Of a stretch of 64,000 nt of DNA, positions 30,101-39,919 are shown piece by piece. Each line of letters starts with the position of its first letter. Position 1 is the stretch's first letter. The translations under genes and the position numbers were made by a program. Location of the stretch: assembly GCF_018129985.1 (NCBI RefSeq), contig NZ_JAFCKT010000001.1, positions 1,426,001-1,490,000 on the forward strand, given 5' to 3'. The notes under the pieces were generated by a model. That model was not told the DNA's origin. It worked only from the letters and a program-made list of their open reading frames with translations, and did no database searches. Source of the DNA: Bradyrhizobium sp. SZCCT0148 (GTDB taxonomy: Bacteria > Pseudomonadota > Alphaproteobacteria > Rhizobiales > Xanthobacteraceae).

Positions 30101-31375
30101 CTAGCGCTGGACCACCGGTGGCGAGGGTTGCACCGCGCCCTGCCGCGCCGGCGCCGGACCAGCGGGGCGTGCTGCGGGCGGCTTCTTTTGCTGATTGGGC
30201 CGCGCCGGCGTTGCTGCCGTCGGCGTATCTGCAGTTCCGGGCGCTGCGGCGGCCGGCGGCTGCGCGTCCTCGGCCGGCTCCACCGTGTCGTTCTGGATCT
30301 GCTTCTCCATCGCGCGGAGCTTGGCGACGTTCTTCTGGTGCGCGTCGTAAGTCTCGGTGAAGGAGTGGCCGCCGGTGCCGTCGGCGACGAAGAAGAGGTC
30401 GCGGGTGCGCGCCGGGTTGGCGGCGGCCTCCAGCGAGGCGCGGCCGGGATTGGCGATCGGACCCGGCGGCAAGCCCTCGATCACATAGGTGTTGTAGGGT
30501 GACGGCTGCGTGATCTCGCTGCGCTTGATCGGGCGGCCCAGCGTGCCCTTGCCGCCGACGAGGCCGTAGATGATGGTCGGGTCGGACTGCAGCTTGATCC
30601 GCTGCTTCAACCGGTTGGTGAACACCGCGGCGACGCGGCTGCGCTCGTCCGGCTTGCCGGTTTCCTTCTCGACGATCGAGGCGAGCGTCACCAGTTGCTC
30701 CGGCGTCTTGACCGGAATGTCCTGATTGCGGCGCTCCCAGATCTCGCCGAGCACGCGCTTGTGCGCCTGCTGCATGCGCTGGATCACCTGCTCGCGCGGA
30801 GTGCCGCGCGGGAATTTGTAGGTCTCGGGCAACAACGTGCCCTCGCGCGGCAGCTCGCGCACGCTGCCGGTGAAGATGTCGTTGTCGGAAAGGCGTGCCA
30901 CGATCTGCTCGGAGGTAAGACCTTCCGGAATCGTGACGGCATGCTGCACCACCTTGCCTTCGACGATGGTGGCGATGACGTCGCGGAGCGAGGCGTTCTT
31001 CTGGAACGAATATTCACCCGGCTTGAGGTCCGAGCTCGCCTTCAACGCGGCGACGCTGGCAATGAACACCCAGGGATTGACGTCAGTGACGCCTTCCCGG
31101 TTCAGCGTCTCGGCGATGTCGCGCTTGCCCGCACGCTGCGGGATGTTGACGATCTTGTCGTCCTTCAACGGCCCGGGCGCTTCCAGCACCTGCCGGCCGT
31201 AATAATAGATGCCGCCGGCGCCCAGCATGGCGATCAGCAGGAGGGTGATGATGGCGTTGCCGACGACCACGAATGGATTGCGCGCACGCTCCGACCGCTT
31301 CGGCGGCGGCGGGAGCTGCTCAGGCTCAAGCGCTGCCCGCGGACTCCGGGGCGAAATGGGCGGCCTTTCACTCAT
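30101..31375 (-). CDS. mltG: Endolytic murein transglycosylase MltG
   Basis: Inner-membrane lytic transglycosylase that cuts nascent glycan strands and sets glycan length. It has 424 aa with a cytoplasmic Pro/Arg-rich N-terminus, a single membrane helix (about residues 38-58), a LysM-like region and the YceG domain. The catalytic Glu is in ASIVEKETG, and the DPTIIYGL and GLPPGPIANPG motifs follow. The last 60 residues are a Pro/Ala-rich tail not typical of the E. coli protein. The ATG at 31375 is preferred over the TTG one codon upstream. Confidence 0.95.
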   Translation of the reverse strand: MSERPPISPRSPRAALEPEQLPPPPKRSERARNPFVVVGNAIITLLLIAMLGAGGIYYYGRQVLEAPGPLKDDKIVNIPQRAGKRDIAETLNREGVTDVNPWVFIASVAALKASSDLKPGEYSFQKNASLRDVIATIVEGKVVQHAVTIPEGLTSEQIVARLSDNDIFTGSVRELPREGTLLPETYKFPRGTPREQVIQRMQQAHKRVLGEIWERRNQDIPVKTPEQLVTLASIVEKETGKPDERSRVAAVFTNRLKQRIKLQSDPTIIYGLVGGKGTLGRPIKRSEITQPSPYNTYVIEGLPPGPIANPGRASLEAAANPARTRDLFFVADGTGGHSFTETYDAHQKNVAKLRAMEKQIQNDTVEPAEDAQPPAAAAPGTADTPTAATPARPNQQKKPPAARPAGPAPARQGAVQPSPPVVQR

Positions 31376-31500
31376 CAAAACAACCTGAATCCTGCCGGTT
31401 CAACCGCGGCCCGACAATCGCTTGCCCTGCCCAATGCACGCGCCCACGTCCATGACTATCGCCGAATACGGCAAAACGGTGGATTTGTTTCAAACTCAAA

Positions 31501-32766
31501 CTAACTGACCAAGCGCCGGAGGATGACCGACGCGTTGGTACCGCCAAAACCAAAGGAGTTCGACAAGGCGACGTTGACCTCTCGCTGCTTCGCCGTGTGC
31601 GGCACGAGATCAATCGCGGTCTCCACCGACGGATTGTCCAGGTTGATGGTCGGCGGCACGACATTATCGCGAATCGCGAGAATGGCGAAGATTGCTTCGA
31701 TCGCACCGGCCGCGCCGAGCAGATGCCCCGTCGACGATTTGGTCGAGGACATCGCAACCTTGGAGGCGGCATTGCCGAGCAGACGCTCGACGGCACCGAG
31801 CTCGATCTCGTCACCGAGCGGCGTCGAGGTGCCGTGCGCGTTGATATAGTCGAGATCGGAGGCGGTCAGGCCGGCGCGCTTGAGCGCGGCCGACATGCTG
31901 CGGAAGCCGCCATCACCATCGGGCGACGGCGACGTAATGTGATAGGCATCACCCGACAGGCCATAGCCGATCACCTCGGCATAGATTTTGGCGCCGCGGC
32001 GCCGGGCGTGCTCGAGCTCTTCCAGCACGAGGACGCCGGCGCCCTCGCCCATCACGAACCCGTCGCGGTCCTTGTCGTAGGGTCGCGAGGCCTTCTCGGG
32101 TGTGTCGTTGAAACCGGTCGAGAGCGCACGCGCGGCGTTGAAACCGGCAATGCCGATGCGGCTGATCGGAGATTCAGCGCCGCCCGCGACCATCACGTCG
32201 GCATCGCCCAGCGCGATCAGGCGCGCGGCATCGCCGACGGCATGTGCGCCGGTCGAGCAGGCCGTGACCACCGAATGGTTCGGTCCCTTCAGCCCGTGCT
32301 TGATCGAGACGTATCCGGAGGCGAGATTGATCAGGCGGCCCGGAATGAAGAACGGCGACACCCGGCGCGGCCCGCGTTCCTTCAAAAGGATCGCAGTCTC
32401 GGCGATACCGCTGAGGCCGCCGATACCGGACCCGATCATGGTTCCGGTCGCGCATTTGTCCTCTTCGGACTCGGGATGCCAATTGGCGTCGTCGAGCGCC
32501 TGCCCCGCGGCCGCCATGCCGAAGATGATGAAGTCGTCGACCTTGCGCTGGTCCTTCGGCTCCATCCAGATATCAGGATTGAAGCTGTCGTTGGTGCCGT
32601 CGCCACGCACGACAGTGCAGGCGTATTGGGTCTGCAGATCGGAGACGTCGAAGCTCTCGATCTTGCGAGCACCACTTTCGCCGTTGAGGATGCGCTTCCA
32701 GGTCGGCTCGACGCCACAGCCGAGTGGCGAGACCATGCCGAGACCCGTAACGACGACCCGCCTCAT
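31501..32766 (-). CDS. fabF: Beta-ketoacyl-ACP synthase II
   Basis: Condensing enzyme of fatty acid elongation, 421 aa. The catalytic Cys170 is in VTACSTG. The two His are in NAHGTSTPLGD and SSTKSSTGHLLGAAG. It lies downstream of acpP with about 108 bp between them and upstream of mltG, the classical alphaproteobacterial order. Confidence 0.97.
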   Translation of the reverse strand: MRRVVVTGLGMVSPLGCGVEPTWKRILNGESGARKIESFDVSDLQTQYACTVVRGDGTNDSFNPDIWMEPKDQRKVDDFIIFGMAAAGQALDDANWHPESEEDKCATGTMIGSGIGGLSGIAETAILLKERGPRRVSPFFIPGRLINLASGYVSIKHGLKGPNHSVVTACSTGAHAVGDAARLIALGDADVMVAGGAESPISRIGIAGFNAARALSTGFNDTPEKASRPYDKDRDGFVMGEGAGVLVLEELEHARRRGAKIYAEVIGYGLSGDAYHITSPSPDGDGGFRSMSAALKRAGLTASDLDYINAHGTSTPLGDEIELGAVERLLGNAASKVAMSSTKSSTGHLLGAAGAIEAIFAILAIRDNVVPPTINLDNPSVETAIDLVPHTAKQREVNVALSNSFGFGGTNASVILRRLVS

Positions 32767-32874
32767 ATCCGAAAACTCCGCATCGAAAGATTCACGGCCA
32801 ATAACAAGAAACCGGCTGACCGCTGGGAAGCGGCCCGTCCGGTTTCAATGTTGTCCCCGCGAAAATGAAGAGCC

Positions 32875-33114
32875 TTAGCTCTTCGCGTTCTTCTCGAGAA
32901 ACTTCGTGGCGTCGCCGACGGTGAGAATCGTTTCCGCGGCGTCGTCCGGAATCTCGCAACCGAATTCTTCTTCGAACGCCATCACCAGCTCGACGGTGTC
33001 CAGACTGTCGGCGCCGAGGTCGTCGATGAAGCTCGCGTTGTCGACAACCTTCTCGGGTTCAACACCAAGGTGTTCGACCACGATCTTCTTAACCCGTTCG
33101 CCAATGTCACTCAT
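32875..33114 (-). CDS. acpP: Acyl carrier protein
   Basis: The 79-aa carrier of growing acyl chains. Ser37 in the [10 protein letters not shown] motif is the phosphopantetheine attachment site. It is strongly acidic, as expected. It has its own 312-bp upstream gap, so it probably has its own strong promoter apart from fabG. Confidence 0.98.
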   Translation of the reverse strand: MSDIGERVKKIVVEHLGVEPEKVVDNASFIDDLGADSLDTVELVMAFEEEFGCEIPDDAAETILTVGDATKFLEKNAKS

Positions 33115-33426
33115 TGCATAACCTCGTGTTGTTCCCTGTAGACCCGACCCCCCGGGACGATACGAGCCGTCGTGGTCGCGTTACTTGCCTTCGCTTACGA
33201 ACTTTGATTTGGCCCCATGCTAACCGATACAGGGCCCGGCGAACGTCGGCCAAGGCTCCGCATCGCCAATATACAGGGTTTCAAAAACCTGCAATGGCGT
33301 TCTTTGCCCATCCGTTGGAGGTCCGGTTATCATACTTCAATTGCCTTGACTACAAGCCTCATTTCGCTCCGGAAACGGCCGTTTGCCGCATTCCGGCCGC
33401 CCCGAGGGGCGGTGCGGAGCGAGACG
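33115..33426. other. Intergenic region upstream of acpP
   Basis: A 312-bp gap between fabG and acpP, both on the minus strand. It is the likely site of the acpP promoter. I see no gene, terminator-like hairpin with T-run or strong palindrome. Confidence 0.5.
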
Positions 33427-34164
33427 TCAGATCATGGCCATACCGCCGTTGACGTGGATCGTCTGCCCGGTGACGTAGGCTGCTTCGTTTGAACTCAGGT
33501 AGACGGCGGCCGCGGCGATGTCCTCGGGCGTCCCCAGGCGGGCTGCCGGAACCCTGGTCAGAATCGTTTCGCGCTGCTTGTCGTTGAGCGCATCGGTCAT
33601 CGGCGTCTTGATGAAGCCGGGCGCGATGCAGTTGGCGGTGACGCCGCGCTTGGCGTATTCGGCTCCCAGCGTCTTGATCATGCCGATCAGGCCCGCCTTC
33701 GACGCCGTATAATTGCCTTGCCCGGGATTGCCGGTGACGCCGACCACCGAGGTGATGGCGATGATGCGGCCGAAGCGCTTGCGCATCATCAGCTTTGTGG
33801 CGGCGCGCGCCAGGCGGAAAGTCGAGGTCAGATTGATGTTGATGACCTCCTCCCAATCCTCGTCACGAAGCTGCACGAAGAGATTGTCGCGGGTGATGCC
33901 GGCGTTGGCGATGAGGATATCGACCTGGCCCATTGCCGCTTCGGCAGCAGGCACCAGCGCCTCGACCTCGTCGGCCTTGGAGAGATTGCAGGGCAGCACA
34001 AAGGTGCGCTCGCCGAGCTTGCCGGCCAGCTCGTCCAGCACCTCCTTGCGCGTTCCCGAGATCGCAACCGTCGCGCCCTGCGCATGGAGCGCCTGCGCGA
34101 TCGCGCCGCCGATGCCGCCGGTCGCGCCGGTAACGAGCGCCTTTTTGCCATTCAGATCGAACAT
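33427..34164 (-). CDS. fabG: 3-oxoacyl-ACP reductase
   Basis: NADPH-dependent short-chain reductase of fatty acid synthesis, 245 aa. The cofactor motif is GATGGIGGAIA. The catalytic Ser is in ITSVVG and the Tyr/Lys pair is in NYTASKAG. AGGAG precedes the ATG. It starts 11 bp after the fabD stop. Confidence 0.97.
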   Translation of the reverse strand: MFDLNGKKALVTGATGGIGGAIAQALHAQGATVAISGTRKEVLDELAGKLGERTFVLPCNLSKADEVEALVPAAEAAMGQVDILIANAGITRDNLFVQLRDEDWEEVININLTSTFRLARAATKLMMRKRFGRIIAITSVVGVTGNPGQGNYTASKAGLIGMIKTLGAEYAKRGVTANCIAPGFIKTPMTDALNDKQRETILTRVPAARLGTPEDIAAAAVYLSSNEAAYVTGQTIHVNGGMAMI

Positions 34165-34175
34165 CGATAACTCCT

Positions 34176-35135
34176 CTAGCCCTGCTTCGCAGCGGCCAAT
34201 GCATCCTTGGCGGCGGCAATGTCATTCGGTCCGCCGACGGCAACGCCGACAGCGCCGTCGGCAATACGCTTGACGAGTCCCGTCAGCACCTTGCCGGCGC
34301 CGATCTCGAAGAAACGGGTGACGCCCTGCCCTGCCATATAGGCAACCGACTCGCGCCAGCGCACCGTGCCGGTCACCTGCTCGACCAGGCGACGGCGGAT
34401 CTCGTCGGGATCGGTGATGGCGCTCGCCAGCACGTTCGACACCAACGGCGCTGCCGGCGCCTTGATCGTGACATTCGAGAGCGCTTCCGCCATCGCGTCG
34501 GCGGCAGGCTGCATCAGCTTGCAGTGGAACGGGGCGGAGACCGGCAGCAACATCGCGCGCTTGGCGCCCTTGGCCTTCGCGATCTCGACGGCGCGATCGA
34601 CCGCAGCCTTGTCGCCGGAGACGACCACCTGCCCGCCGCCATTGTCGTTGGCGGCCTGGCAGACCTGCCCCTGCGCCGCCTCGCCCGCGACAGCCATGGC
34701 AGCCTCGTAGTCGAGACCGAGCAGAGCGGCCATCGCGCCGGCGCCGACCGGGACGGCCTTTTGCATTGCGAGACCGCGGGTGCGAAGCAGACGGGCAGTA
34801 TCCGAAACCCTCAGGCTGCCGGCCGCTGCCAGCGCCGAATATTCACCGAGCGAGTGGCCGGCAACGAAGGCGGCATCCCGCCCCACGGAAAAATCCGCTT
34901 CAGCTTCCAACACACGCAGGGTGGCGATCGAGACCGCCATCAGCGCCGGCTGGGCGTTCTGCGTGAGTTGAAGGGTTTCTGCCGGACCATCCCAGATGAT
35001 TGCCGTCAGCTTCTCTCCGAGCGCGGCATCGACCTCGTCGAACACGGCCCGCGCGACCGGAAAAGCGTCGGCCAGGGCCTTGCCCATGCCGACCGCCTGG
35101 GAACCCTGCCCAGGAAATGTAAATGCAGCCGTCAT
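34176..35135 (-). CDS. fabD: Malonyl-CoA:ACP transacylase
   Basis: Loads malonyl groups onto ACP. It has 319 aa, with the start FTFPGQGSQAVGMG, the nucleophile Ser95 in GHSLGEYSALAA and the His in VSAPFHCKLM. I chose the ATG with AGGGAG upstream instead of one 24 bp earlier. It is the first gene of the fabD-fabG pair. Confidence 0.97.
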   Translation of the reverse strand: MTAAFTFPGQGSQAVGMGKALADAFPVARAVFDEVDAALGEKLTAIIWDGPAETLQLTQNAQPALMAVSIATLRVLEAEADFSVGRDAAFVAGHSLGEYSALAAAGSLRVSDTARLLRTRGLAMQKAVPVGAGAMAALLGLDYEAAMAVAGEAAQGQVCQAANDNGGGQVVVSGDKAAVDRAVEIAKAKGAKRAMLLPVSAPFHCKLMQPAADAMAEALSNVTIKAPAAPLVSNVLASAITDPDEIRRRLVEQVTGTVRWRESVAYMAGQGVTRFFEIGAGKVLTGLVKRIADGAVGVAVGGPNDIAAAKDALAAAKQG

Positions 35136-35322
35136 CGGCGCTCCCTGCTTGTCGGGCACGATCCCGTTCGAGGACCGGCAGCCGTTTACACGCGGCCTTT
35201 ACGCACGGCCCTGGGCCGTAGTTCCGGATCATGCTCCAAAGGGGGCCGTAGACACTGTCAGGGGCCGGACTGTCAAGCCGCGGCGAAACTCCTGGCCGGC
35301 ATTCAACTGGGGATACGTCCCG

Positions 35323-36348
35323 TCAAAATCCACCGGCGGTCTGGTTGGCATCAACCTCTGCTCCAGCCCGCGCACGGCGCGCGCTGCTCGCCAACTGCCC
35401 CGGCTGATCCTCCCTGTCCGGCCTTGCCGTCGCCAGCCGCAGCACCGCTGCGTAATTCGGCTGCACCTCCATGCGGCCAGCGTGCCGGCTGTCGCTCAGC
35501 AGGCGATGGACCTTCGGCAGATTGTAGCAGGGCACGTAGAACAGCAGATGATGCTCGAGGTGGTAGTTCACGTAGTAGGGCGCGATGAACAGGCGTTCGA
35601 GAACATTGGCATGCGTGGTGCGGGTGTTGCGCAGGGGATCGCCACTGTCAGGCACGACGGCATGCTCCGCAATGTTGCGAATGCGGGTGATGACCATCAT
35701 CCAGGTCAGAAGCGGCACCAGCCAGAGCAGCGGATAGGCCCACCACACGCCGGCCGCCGCGAGCGCTGCGAACATCGCGGTGTTGACGATGCATTGCGGG
35801 CCGAGCTTCTCCCAAAAATGCGCCGCGCGCTGGCGCCACGGCCAGTCCTTCGGACCGAGCGCGTTGAGCAGCTGTGACTTGCGCTGCTGGTATCCGGTTT
35901 GCCCGGTGATGTCGCGAATGAACTTGCGGCGATAGCTCAGCTTCGTAATCGGAAACGGCGCCGACAGCACGAGATCGGGATCATCGTCCTGCTGGGTGTG
36001 CGCATGGTGTTGAAGGTGATAGCGCCGGTAGCTGCGGGTCTCCGCAAAAATTGGGTAGGCACAGAACCACTGGCTCAGGGCCAGATTGGTTTTCTCGTCG
36101 GCGGTCAGACAGCCATGCGCGCCGTCATGCATCAGGATCGCAAGGCCGAGCTGGCGCGAACCGATGATCGCGACAGCGAGGACATAAGTGACCGGATTTG
36201 GCCACCACGCGACCAAGGCGATCGCACCGATGATGAGCGCCCAGGCGTGCGCGATCAGCGCGACGCCTTTCCAGGTCACGCGCTGGCGCACGTCGGCAAG
36301 CTGGGCGTCGCTCAGGAAATCGCGGGCACGCATGCGAAGCGCGGTCAT
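35323..36348 (-). CDS. Fatty acid desaturase family protein
   Basis: Membrane di-iron enzyme of 341 aa. The three His boxes are HDGAHG (74-78), HLQHHAHTQQ (111-118) and HLEHH (about 270), set between hydrophobic helices. The spacing fits acyl-lipid desaturases or hydroxylases of the FADS superfamily. It starts 3 bp after the stop of the TetR gene, so the two form an operon and the regulator probably controls it. Whether it acts on phospholipid acyl chains or another lipid is not visible. Confidence 0.9.
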   Translation of the reverse strand: MTALRMRARDFLSDAQLADVRQRVTWKGVALIAHAWALIIGAIALVAWWPNPVTYVLAVAIIGSRQLGLAILMHDGAHGCLTADEKTNLALSQWFCAYPIFAETRSYRRYHLQHHAHTQQDDDPDLVLSAPFPITKLSYRRKFIRDITGQTGYQQRKSQLLNALGPKDWPWRQRAAHFWEKLGPQCIVNTAMFAALAAAGVWWAYPLLWLVPLLTWMMVITRIRNIAEHAVVPDSGDPLRNTRTTHANVLERLFIAPYYVNYHLEHHLLFYVPCYNLPKVHRLLSDSRHAGRMEVQPNYAAVLRLATARPDREDQPGQLASSARRARAGAEVDANQTAGGF

Positions 36349-36351
36349 GGC

Positions 36352-37053
36352 CTAGCCTTCCTCGTTCGAATTGCCTGCGTCGTCATCGACGAGACGCAGA
36401 GGTGTCGCGTCGCCGGTGGTTTTCGCCTGCTCGCCGAGCACGCGCAGCATCTCGGCGCAGAGCGCCTCCGGCGAACGCCCCATGGCGTAGCCTTCGAGAA
36501 TGATTCCGATCGCAACGGCCCAGAACCGCCGCGAGCTTTCGTCGGGCGCGCGCAGCGAGCGCCAGCCGTGCCGCGCCACTTGGCTCGCATAGGCACGCGC
36601 GCCTTCGCCGTGAAGGCGCTCGATCGTGCGCTCGACCAGCGGTGCGAGGTCCTGGCGGCGCCGCGTCAATGTCAGCGCTTCGGCGAAAAACGCCACGGAA
36701 TCGCTCGCCGTCACGGTCTCCGCCAGCGCATGCGTGTAGTCCCGCGGCGTGCGCGCCTTAAGCGCCGCCTGCTCGGTCGCGCGCGCCAGATACAGCAGCT
36801 CGCGGCAGGCGCATTCGACGAACAGCGCCTCCTTGGTGCGGAAATAGTAGGTGATCTGGCTCGGGAATGCGTCCGCGGCCGCCGCGATATCGGTTATCGC
36901 CGTACCTGACAGCCCCCGTTCCCGAAACAAGGGGCTCGCCGCATCCAGCAGCAGCGAGCGCATCTTGCGGCCGGCCGACCGGGTGGCCCGCGCAGCGTGC
37001 TTGGGGTCACCCGTCGAAGCCTCGAACGGAGCCTGGATCGCCTCACCCGTCAT
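36352..37053 (-). CDS. TetR family transcriptional regulator of the desaturase
   Basis: A protein of 233 aa. The N-terminal TetR helix-turn-helix is visible in AASPLFRERGLSGTAITDIAAAADAFPSQITYYFRTKEALF. The C-terminal ligand domain has no recognisable motif. The ATG is preceded by GGGAGG. A perfect palindrome 22 bp upstream is the likely operator. The arrangement recalls desaturase repressors that sense acyl chains, but that is inference. Confidence 0.88.
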   Translation of the reverse strand: MTGEAIQAPFEASTGDPKHAARATRSAGRKMRSLLLDAASPLFRERGLSGTAITDIAAAADAFPSQITYYFRTKEALFVECACRELLYLARATEQAALKARTPRDYTHALAETVTASDSVAFFAEALTLTRRRQDLAPLVERTIERLHGEGARAYASQVARHGWRSLRAPDESSRRFWAVAIGIILEGYAMGRSPEALCAEMLRVLGEQAKTTGDATPLRLVDDDAGNSNEEG

Positions 37054-37385
37054 CAGAGCCTCCCGAAGCACTATTTGTATGCTATACAAACAAATAGATC
37101 AAGCGGGTTTGGGGGGACCTGGCCGTCTCGGCGGTATCGTCTGGCCCAAAACGAGGGGTTGAAACCTTGCAAAGCCGGCCAAAATCCGTATAAGGCGCGC
37201 ATCCGCAGACCCCGGCCGGGAGCTGAACGGACGGTCTCAGCAAATCATTCGTGATTTTGGTGTGGCAGGGCCAGTCGGCCCGTCGTCCCGTGTTTCCGCC
37301 TTCTGAGCTTAATCCCAGAGTCCTTTCCGAAGGCCTCTTAAGGGCTTGACGCCGGGCGATGCGCCAACATGAGGAAAGGACCACC
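37054..37385. other. Divergent intergenic region tetR / rpsF
   Basis: A 332-bp gap holding the TetR operator near one end and the ribosomal-operon promoter and leader near the other. A leader of some length before rpsF is possible. I see no convincing autoregulatory stem. Confidence 0.45.
37075..37089. promoter_or_regulatory. Putative TetR operator
   Basis: TTGTAT-GCT-ATACAA is a perfect inverted repeat inside a longer partly symmetric AT-rich stretch (37071-37097, CTATTTG to CAAATAG). It lies 22 bp upstream of the TetR ATG, where it would overlap the promoter of the regulator-desaturase operon. Confidence 0.65.
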
Positions 37386-37895
37386 ATGGCTCTTTATGAG
37401 CATGTCTTTCTCGCGCGTCAGGACGCGAGCACGCAGCAGGTCGAAGAGCTGACTGCGCAGATGACCGGTATCGTCGAGGGTCTCGGCGGCAAGGTTACCA
37501 AAACCGAGAATTGGGGCGTACGCTCCCTCACCTACCGTATGAACAAGAACCGCAAGGCGCACTTCGTGCTGCTCAACATCGACGCGCCGTCCGCGGCGAT
37601 CGCCGAGATCGAGCGCCAGGAGCGCATCAGCGAAGACGTGATCCGCTATCTCAGCGTCCGCGTCGAGGAACTCGAGGAAGGCCCGTCCGCGATGATGCGC
37701 AAGGCGGACCGTGACCGCGAGCGCGACGACCGTGGCGGCGGCTTCCGTGGCGACCGCGAAGGCGGTGGCTTCCGCGGCGACCGCGAGGGCGGTTTCCGTG
37801 GCGGCGATCGTGAGGGTGGTGGCTTCCGCGGTGACCGCGGCCCGCGCCGTCCGCGCGAAGACGCTGAAACCACGACCACGACGGATGGGGAGTAA
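37386..37895 (+). CDS. rpsF: 30S ribosomal protein S6 with long Gly/Arg/Asp tail
   Basis: Small-subunit protein that binds 16S rRNA with S18. It has 169 aa. The first about 100 residues are the standard S6 fold ([13 protein letters not shown] at the start, [19 protein letters not shown]). A charged tail of about 60 residues follows, with repeated GGGFRGDRE units. Extended S6 tails are known in alphaproteobacteria. AGGAAAGG precedes the chosen ATG, which is better than an in-frame start 27 bp upstream. Confidence 0.96.
   Translation: MALYEHVFLARQDASTQQVEELTAQMTGIVEGLGGKVTKTENWGVRSLTYRMNKNRKAHFVLLNIDAPSAAIAEIERQERISEDVIRYLSVRVEELEEGPSAMMRKADRDRERDDRGGGFRGDREGGGFRGDREGGFRGGDREGGGFRGDRGPRRPREDAETTTTTDGE
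37734..37838 (+). repeat. GGGFRGDRE coding repeats in rpsF
   Basis: Four imperfect copies of a unit encoding GGFRGDRE (residues 117-151 of S6) in tandem. Length variation between strains would be expected. Confidence 0.8.
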
Positions 37896-37900
37896 GAACA

Positions 37901-38140
37901 ATGGCTGAAGCTGGTGCACGCCGCCCGTTTTTCCGTCGTCGCAAGAGCTGCCCGTTCACGGGCGCCAATGCTCCCAAGATCGACTACAAGGACTCCAAGC
38001 TGTTGATGCGTTACGTCTCCGAGCGCGGCAAGATCGTGCCGAGCCGCATCACCGCGGTGTCCGCGAAGAAGCAGCGTGAACTCGCCCGCGCGATCAAGCG
38101 CGCGCGGTTCCTGGGCCTGCTGCCCTACGTCATTCGTTAA
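37901..38140 (+). CDS. rpsR: 30S ribosomal protein S18
   Basis: A 79-aa basic protein with [25 protein letters not shown] at the start and the conserved [28 protein letters not shown] core. It follows rpsF by 5 bp in the classic rpsF-rpsR operon. Confidence 0.98.
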   Translation: MAEAGARRPFFRRRKSCPFTGANAPKIDYKDSKLLMRYVSERGKIVPSRITAVSAKKQRELARAIKRARFLGLLPYVIR

Positions 38141-38148
38141 GACCAATT

Positions 38149-38176
38149 CAGCCGGCGGCGACATCGCCTCCGGCTG
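38149..38176 (+). terminator. Hairpin after rpsR (possible terminator)
   Basis: CAGCCGGCGGCGA and TCGCCTCCGGCTG pair with one mismatch, followed by CACTCTTTAAG. The T-run is short, so it may only reduce read-through into the DUF2232 gene and rplI. Confidence 0.45.
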
Positions 38177-38268
38177 CACTCTTTAAGTTTCATAAGGCTC
38201 CCGGGCCGTCCGGTTGCCGATGGTTGGGGCGAAACGCCTCTAACCGCTCGAAGGGAGCGGGACAGCTG

Positions 38269-39240
38269 ATGATGGCCTTTGTGCTCATAGCCCTGATCGC
38301 CGGCGCCGCGTCGGCTCTGATGTTCGCCTCGATCATTTCGGGCGCGCTGATCTCGCTCGTCCTGTTCTATCTCGCACCGCTGCCGCTGATGGTCGCCGCG
38401 ATCGGCTGGGGGCCGCTTTGCGCGAGCCTCGGCGGCATTGCTGCCGCGATCGGCCTCGGTGCCCTGTTCGGCCTGCCCTATTGCATCGCCTTCGCCGTTA
38501 CCGTCGCACTGCCGGCGTGGTGGCTCGGCCATCTCGTCCTGCTCAGCCGTCCAGTCGGACAGGCCGCGCCGGACGCCGCTGCGACCGCCGAGCCCGAGCT
38601 CGAATGGTATCCGGTCGGCCGCATGCTGCTGTGGCTCGCGGGCTTCGCCACGCTGACCACGATTGCCGCCCTGCTCACGCTTGGGACCGACGCCGAGACC
38701 ATCCTCGGCGCGCTGCGGCGCGGCCTGATGCGCATGCTCCGGGCCGCCGACCCGCAAAGCTCCGGCGAGGCGGGTCAGTTCGTCGATGCGTTGGTGCGGA
38801 TCGCACCGGCCGGGGCCACCATCATCACTATGATGACGCTGACCCTCAACCTCTGGCTCAGCGCCAAGATCACGGCGACCTCGGGCCGGCTACGGCGACC
38901 GTGGCCGGACATGAAGACGGTGGAGCTGCCGCCGATGACGCTGGTGGCGCTTTGTATCGCGCTTGCCTTCTGCTTCACCGGCGGACTGCTCGCGATCGCC
39001 GCACAGATCACCGCGACCGCGCTGATGATGGGCTATGCGCTGACCGGCTTTGCCGTGCTGCATACGCTCACGCTGGCATTGAAGAGCCGCACGTTCTGGC
39101 TCGGCTCGACCTACGCCGTCGTGGTCGTGTTCGGATGGCCCGTGATCGCGATGGTGATCCTCGGACTTGCGGATGCCATGTTCGGCTTCCGCGAACGCTT
39201 CCTGCGCAGCCGGCAACCACCTCCGCTGCCGACCCCCTGA
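38269..39240 (+). CDS. DUF2232 family membrane protein
   Basis: A polytopic membrane protein of 323 aa with about eight hydrophobic segments, sitting between rpsR and rplI. The DUF2232 family is commonly found at this position in alphaproteobacteria. It begins MMAFVLIALIAGAASALMFAS, with AAGGGAG upstream. A small substrate transporter role is possible, but nothing in the sequence shows it. Confidence 0.8.
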   Translation: MMAFVLIALIAGAASALMFASIISGALISLVLFYLAPLPLMVAAIGWGPLCASLGGIAAAIGLGALFGLPYCIAFAVTVALPAWWLGHLVLLSRPVGQAAPDAAATAEPELEWYPVGRMLLWLAGFATLTTIAALLTLGTDAETILGALRRGLMRMLRAADPQSSGEAGQFVDALVRIAPAGATIITMMTLTLNLWLSAKITATSGRLRRPWPDMKTVELPPMTLVALCIALAFCFTGGLLAIAAQITATALMMGYALTGFAVLHTLTLALKSRTFWLGSTYAVVVVFGWPVIAMVILGLADAMFGFRERFLRSRQPPPLPTP

Positions 39241-39296
39241 GTTCAAGCCGAAACCGTAACTGAAACCATACAGAGCACTTCAAAAGGAGAACGAAT

Positions 39297-39893
39297 ATGG
39301 AAGTCATTTTGCTGGAACGCGTCAACAAGCTCGGCCATATGGGCGAAGTCGTGAAGGTTCGCGATGGCTATGCCCGCAATTTCCTGCTCAAGCGCGGCAA
39401 GGCGCTGCGCGCCACCGCCGACAACCGTGCCAAGTACGACGGCATGAAGGCAGACCTCGAAGCCCGCAACCTCGCCTCGAAGGGCGAAGCGTCCAAGGTC
39501 GCCGAGAAGATCTCGGGCAAGAACATCATCGTGATCCGCCAAGCCTCCGAAGCCGGCCAACTGTTCGGCTCGGTCAATGTGCGTGACATCGTGGTCGCGT
39601 TTGAAGCCGACGGCATCTCGCTGGCTCGCCCGCAGGTCCAGCTCGACGCACCGATCAAGACCATCGGCAAGCGCTCCATCACCGTCGCCGTCCACCCCGA
39701 GGTCGAGGTCGAGATCACCGTCACGGTCGCGCGCAGCCAGGACGAGGCCGAGCGCATCAACCGCGGCGAGGACATCTCGACCCGCAACGAGGACCGCGAC
39801 GCGGCCGCCGAGGCGATCGCCGCCGCCGGCGAGTTCTTCGATCCGGAAGCCGAGCAGGACGTCGAGCCGGCGCCGGCTGCGGAAGAGAAGTAA
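39297..39893 (+). CDS. rplI: 50S ribosomal protein L9
   Basis: A protein of 198 aa binding 23S rRNA at the base of the L1 stalk. The N-terminal domain has [30 protein letters not shown]. The long connecting helix and C-terminal domain follow. An acidic tail of about 45 residues ([21 protein letters not shown] onward) extends beyond the E. coli length. AAAGGAG precedes the ATG. Confidence 0.97.
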   Translation: MEVILLERVNKLGHMGEVVKVRDGYARNFLLKRGKALRATADNRAKYDGMKADLEARNLASKGEASKVAEKISGKNIIVIRQASEAGQLFGSVNVRDIVVAFEADGISLARPQVQLDAPIKTIGKRSITVAVHPEVEVEITVTVARSQDEAERINRGEDISTRNEDRDAAAEAIAAAGEFFDPEAEQDVEPAPAAEEK

Positions 39894-39919
39894 GCCTCTT
39901 AGTCCTGCGCGAAGCGAAG

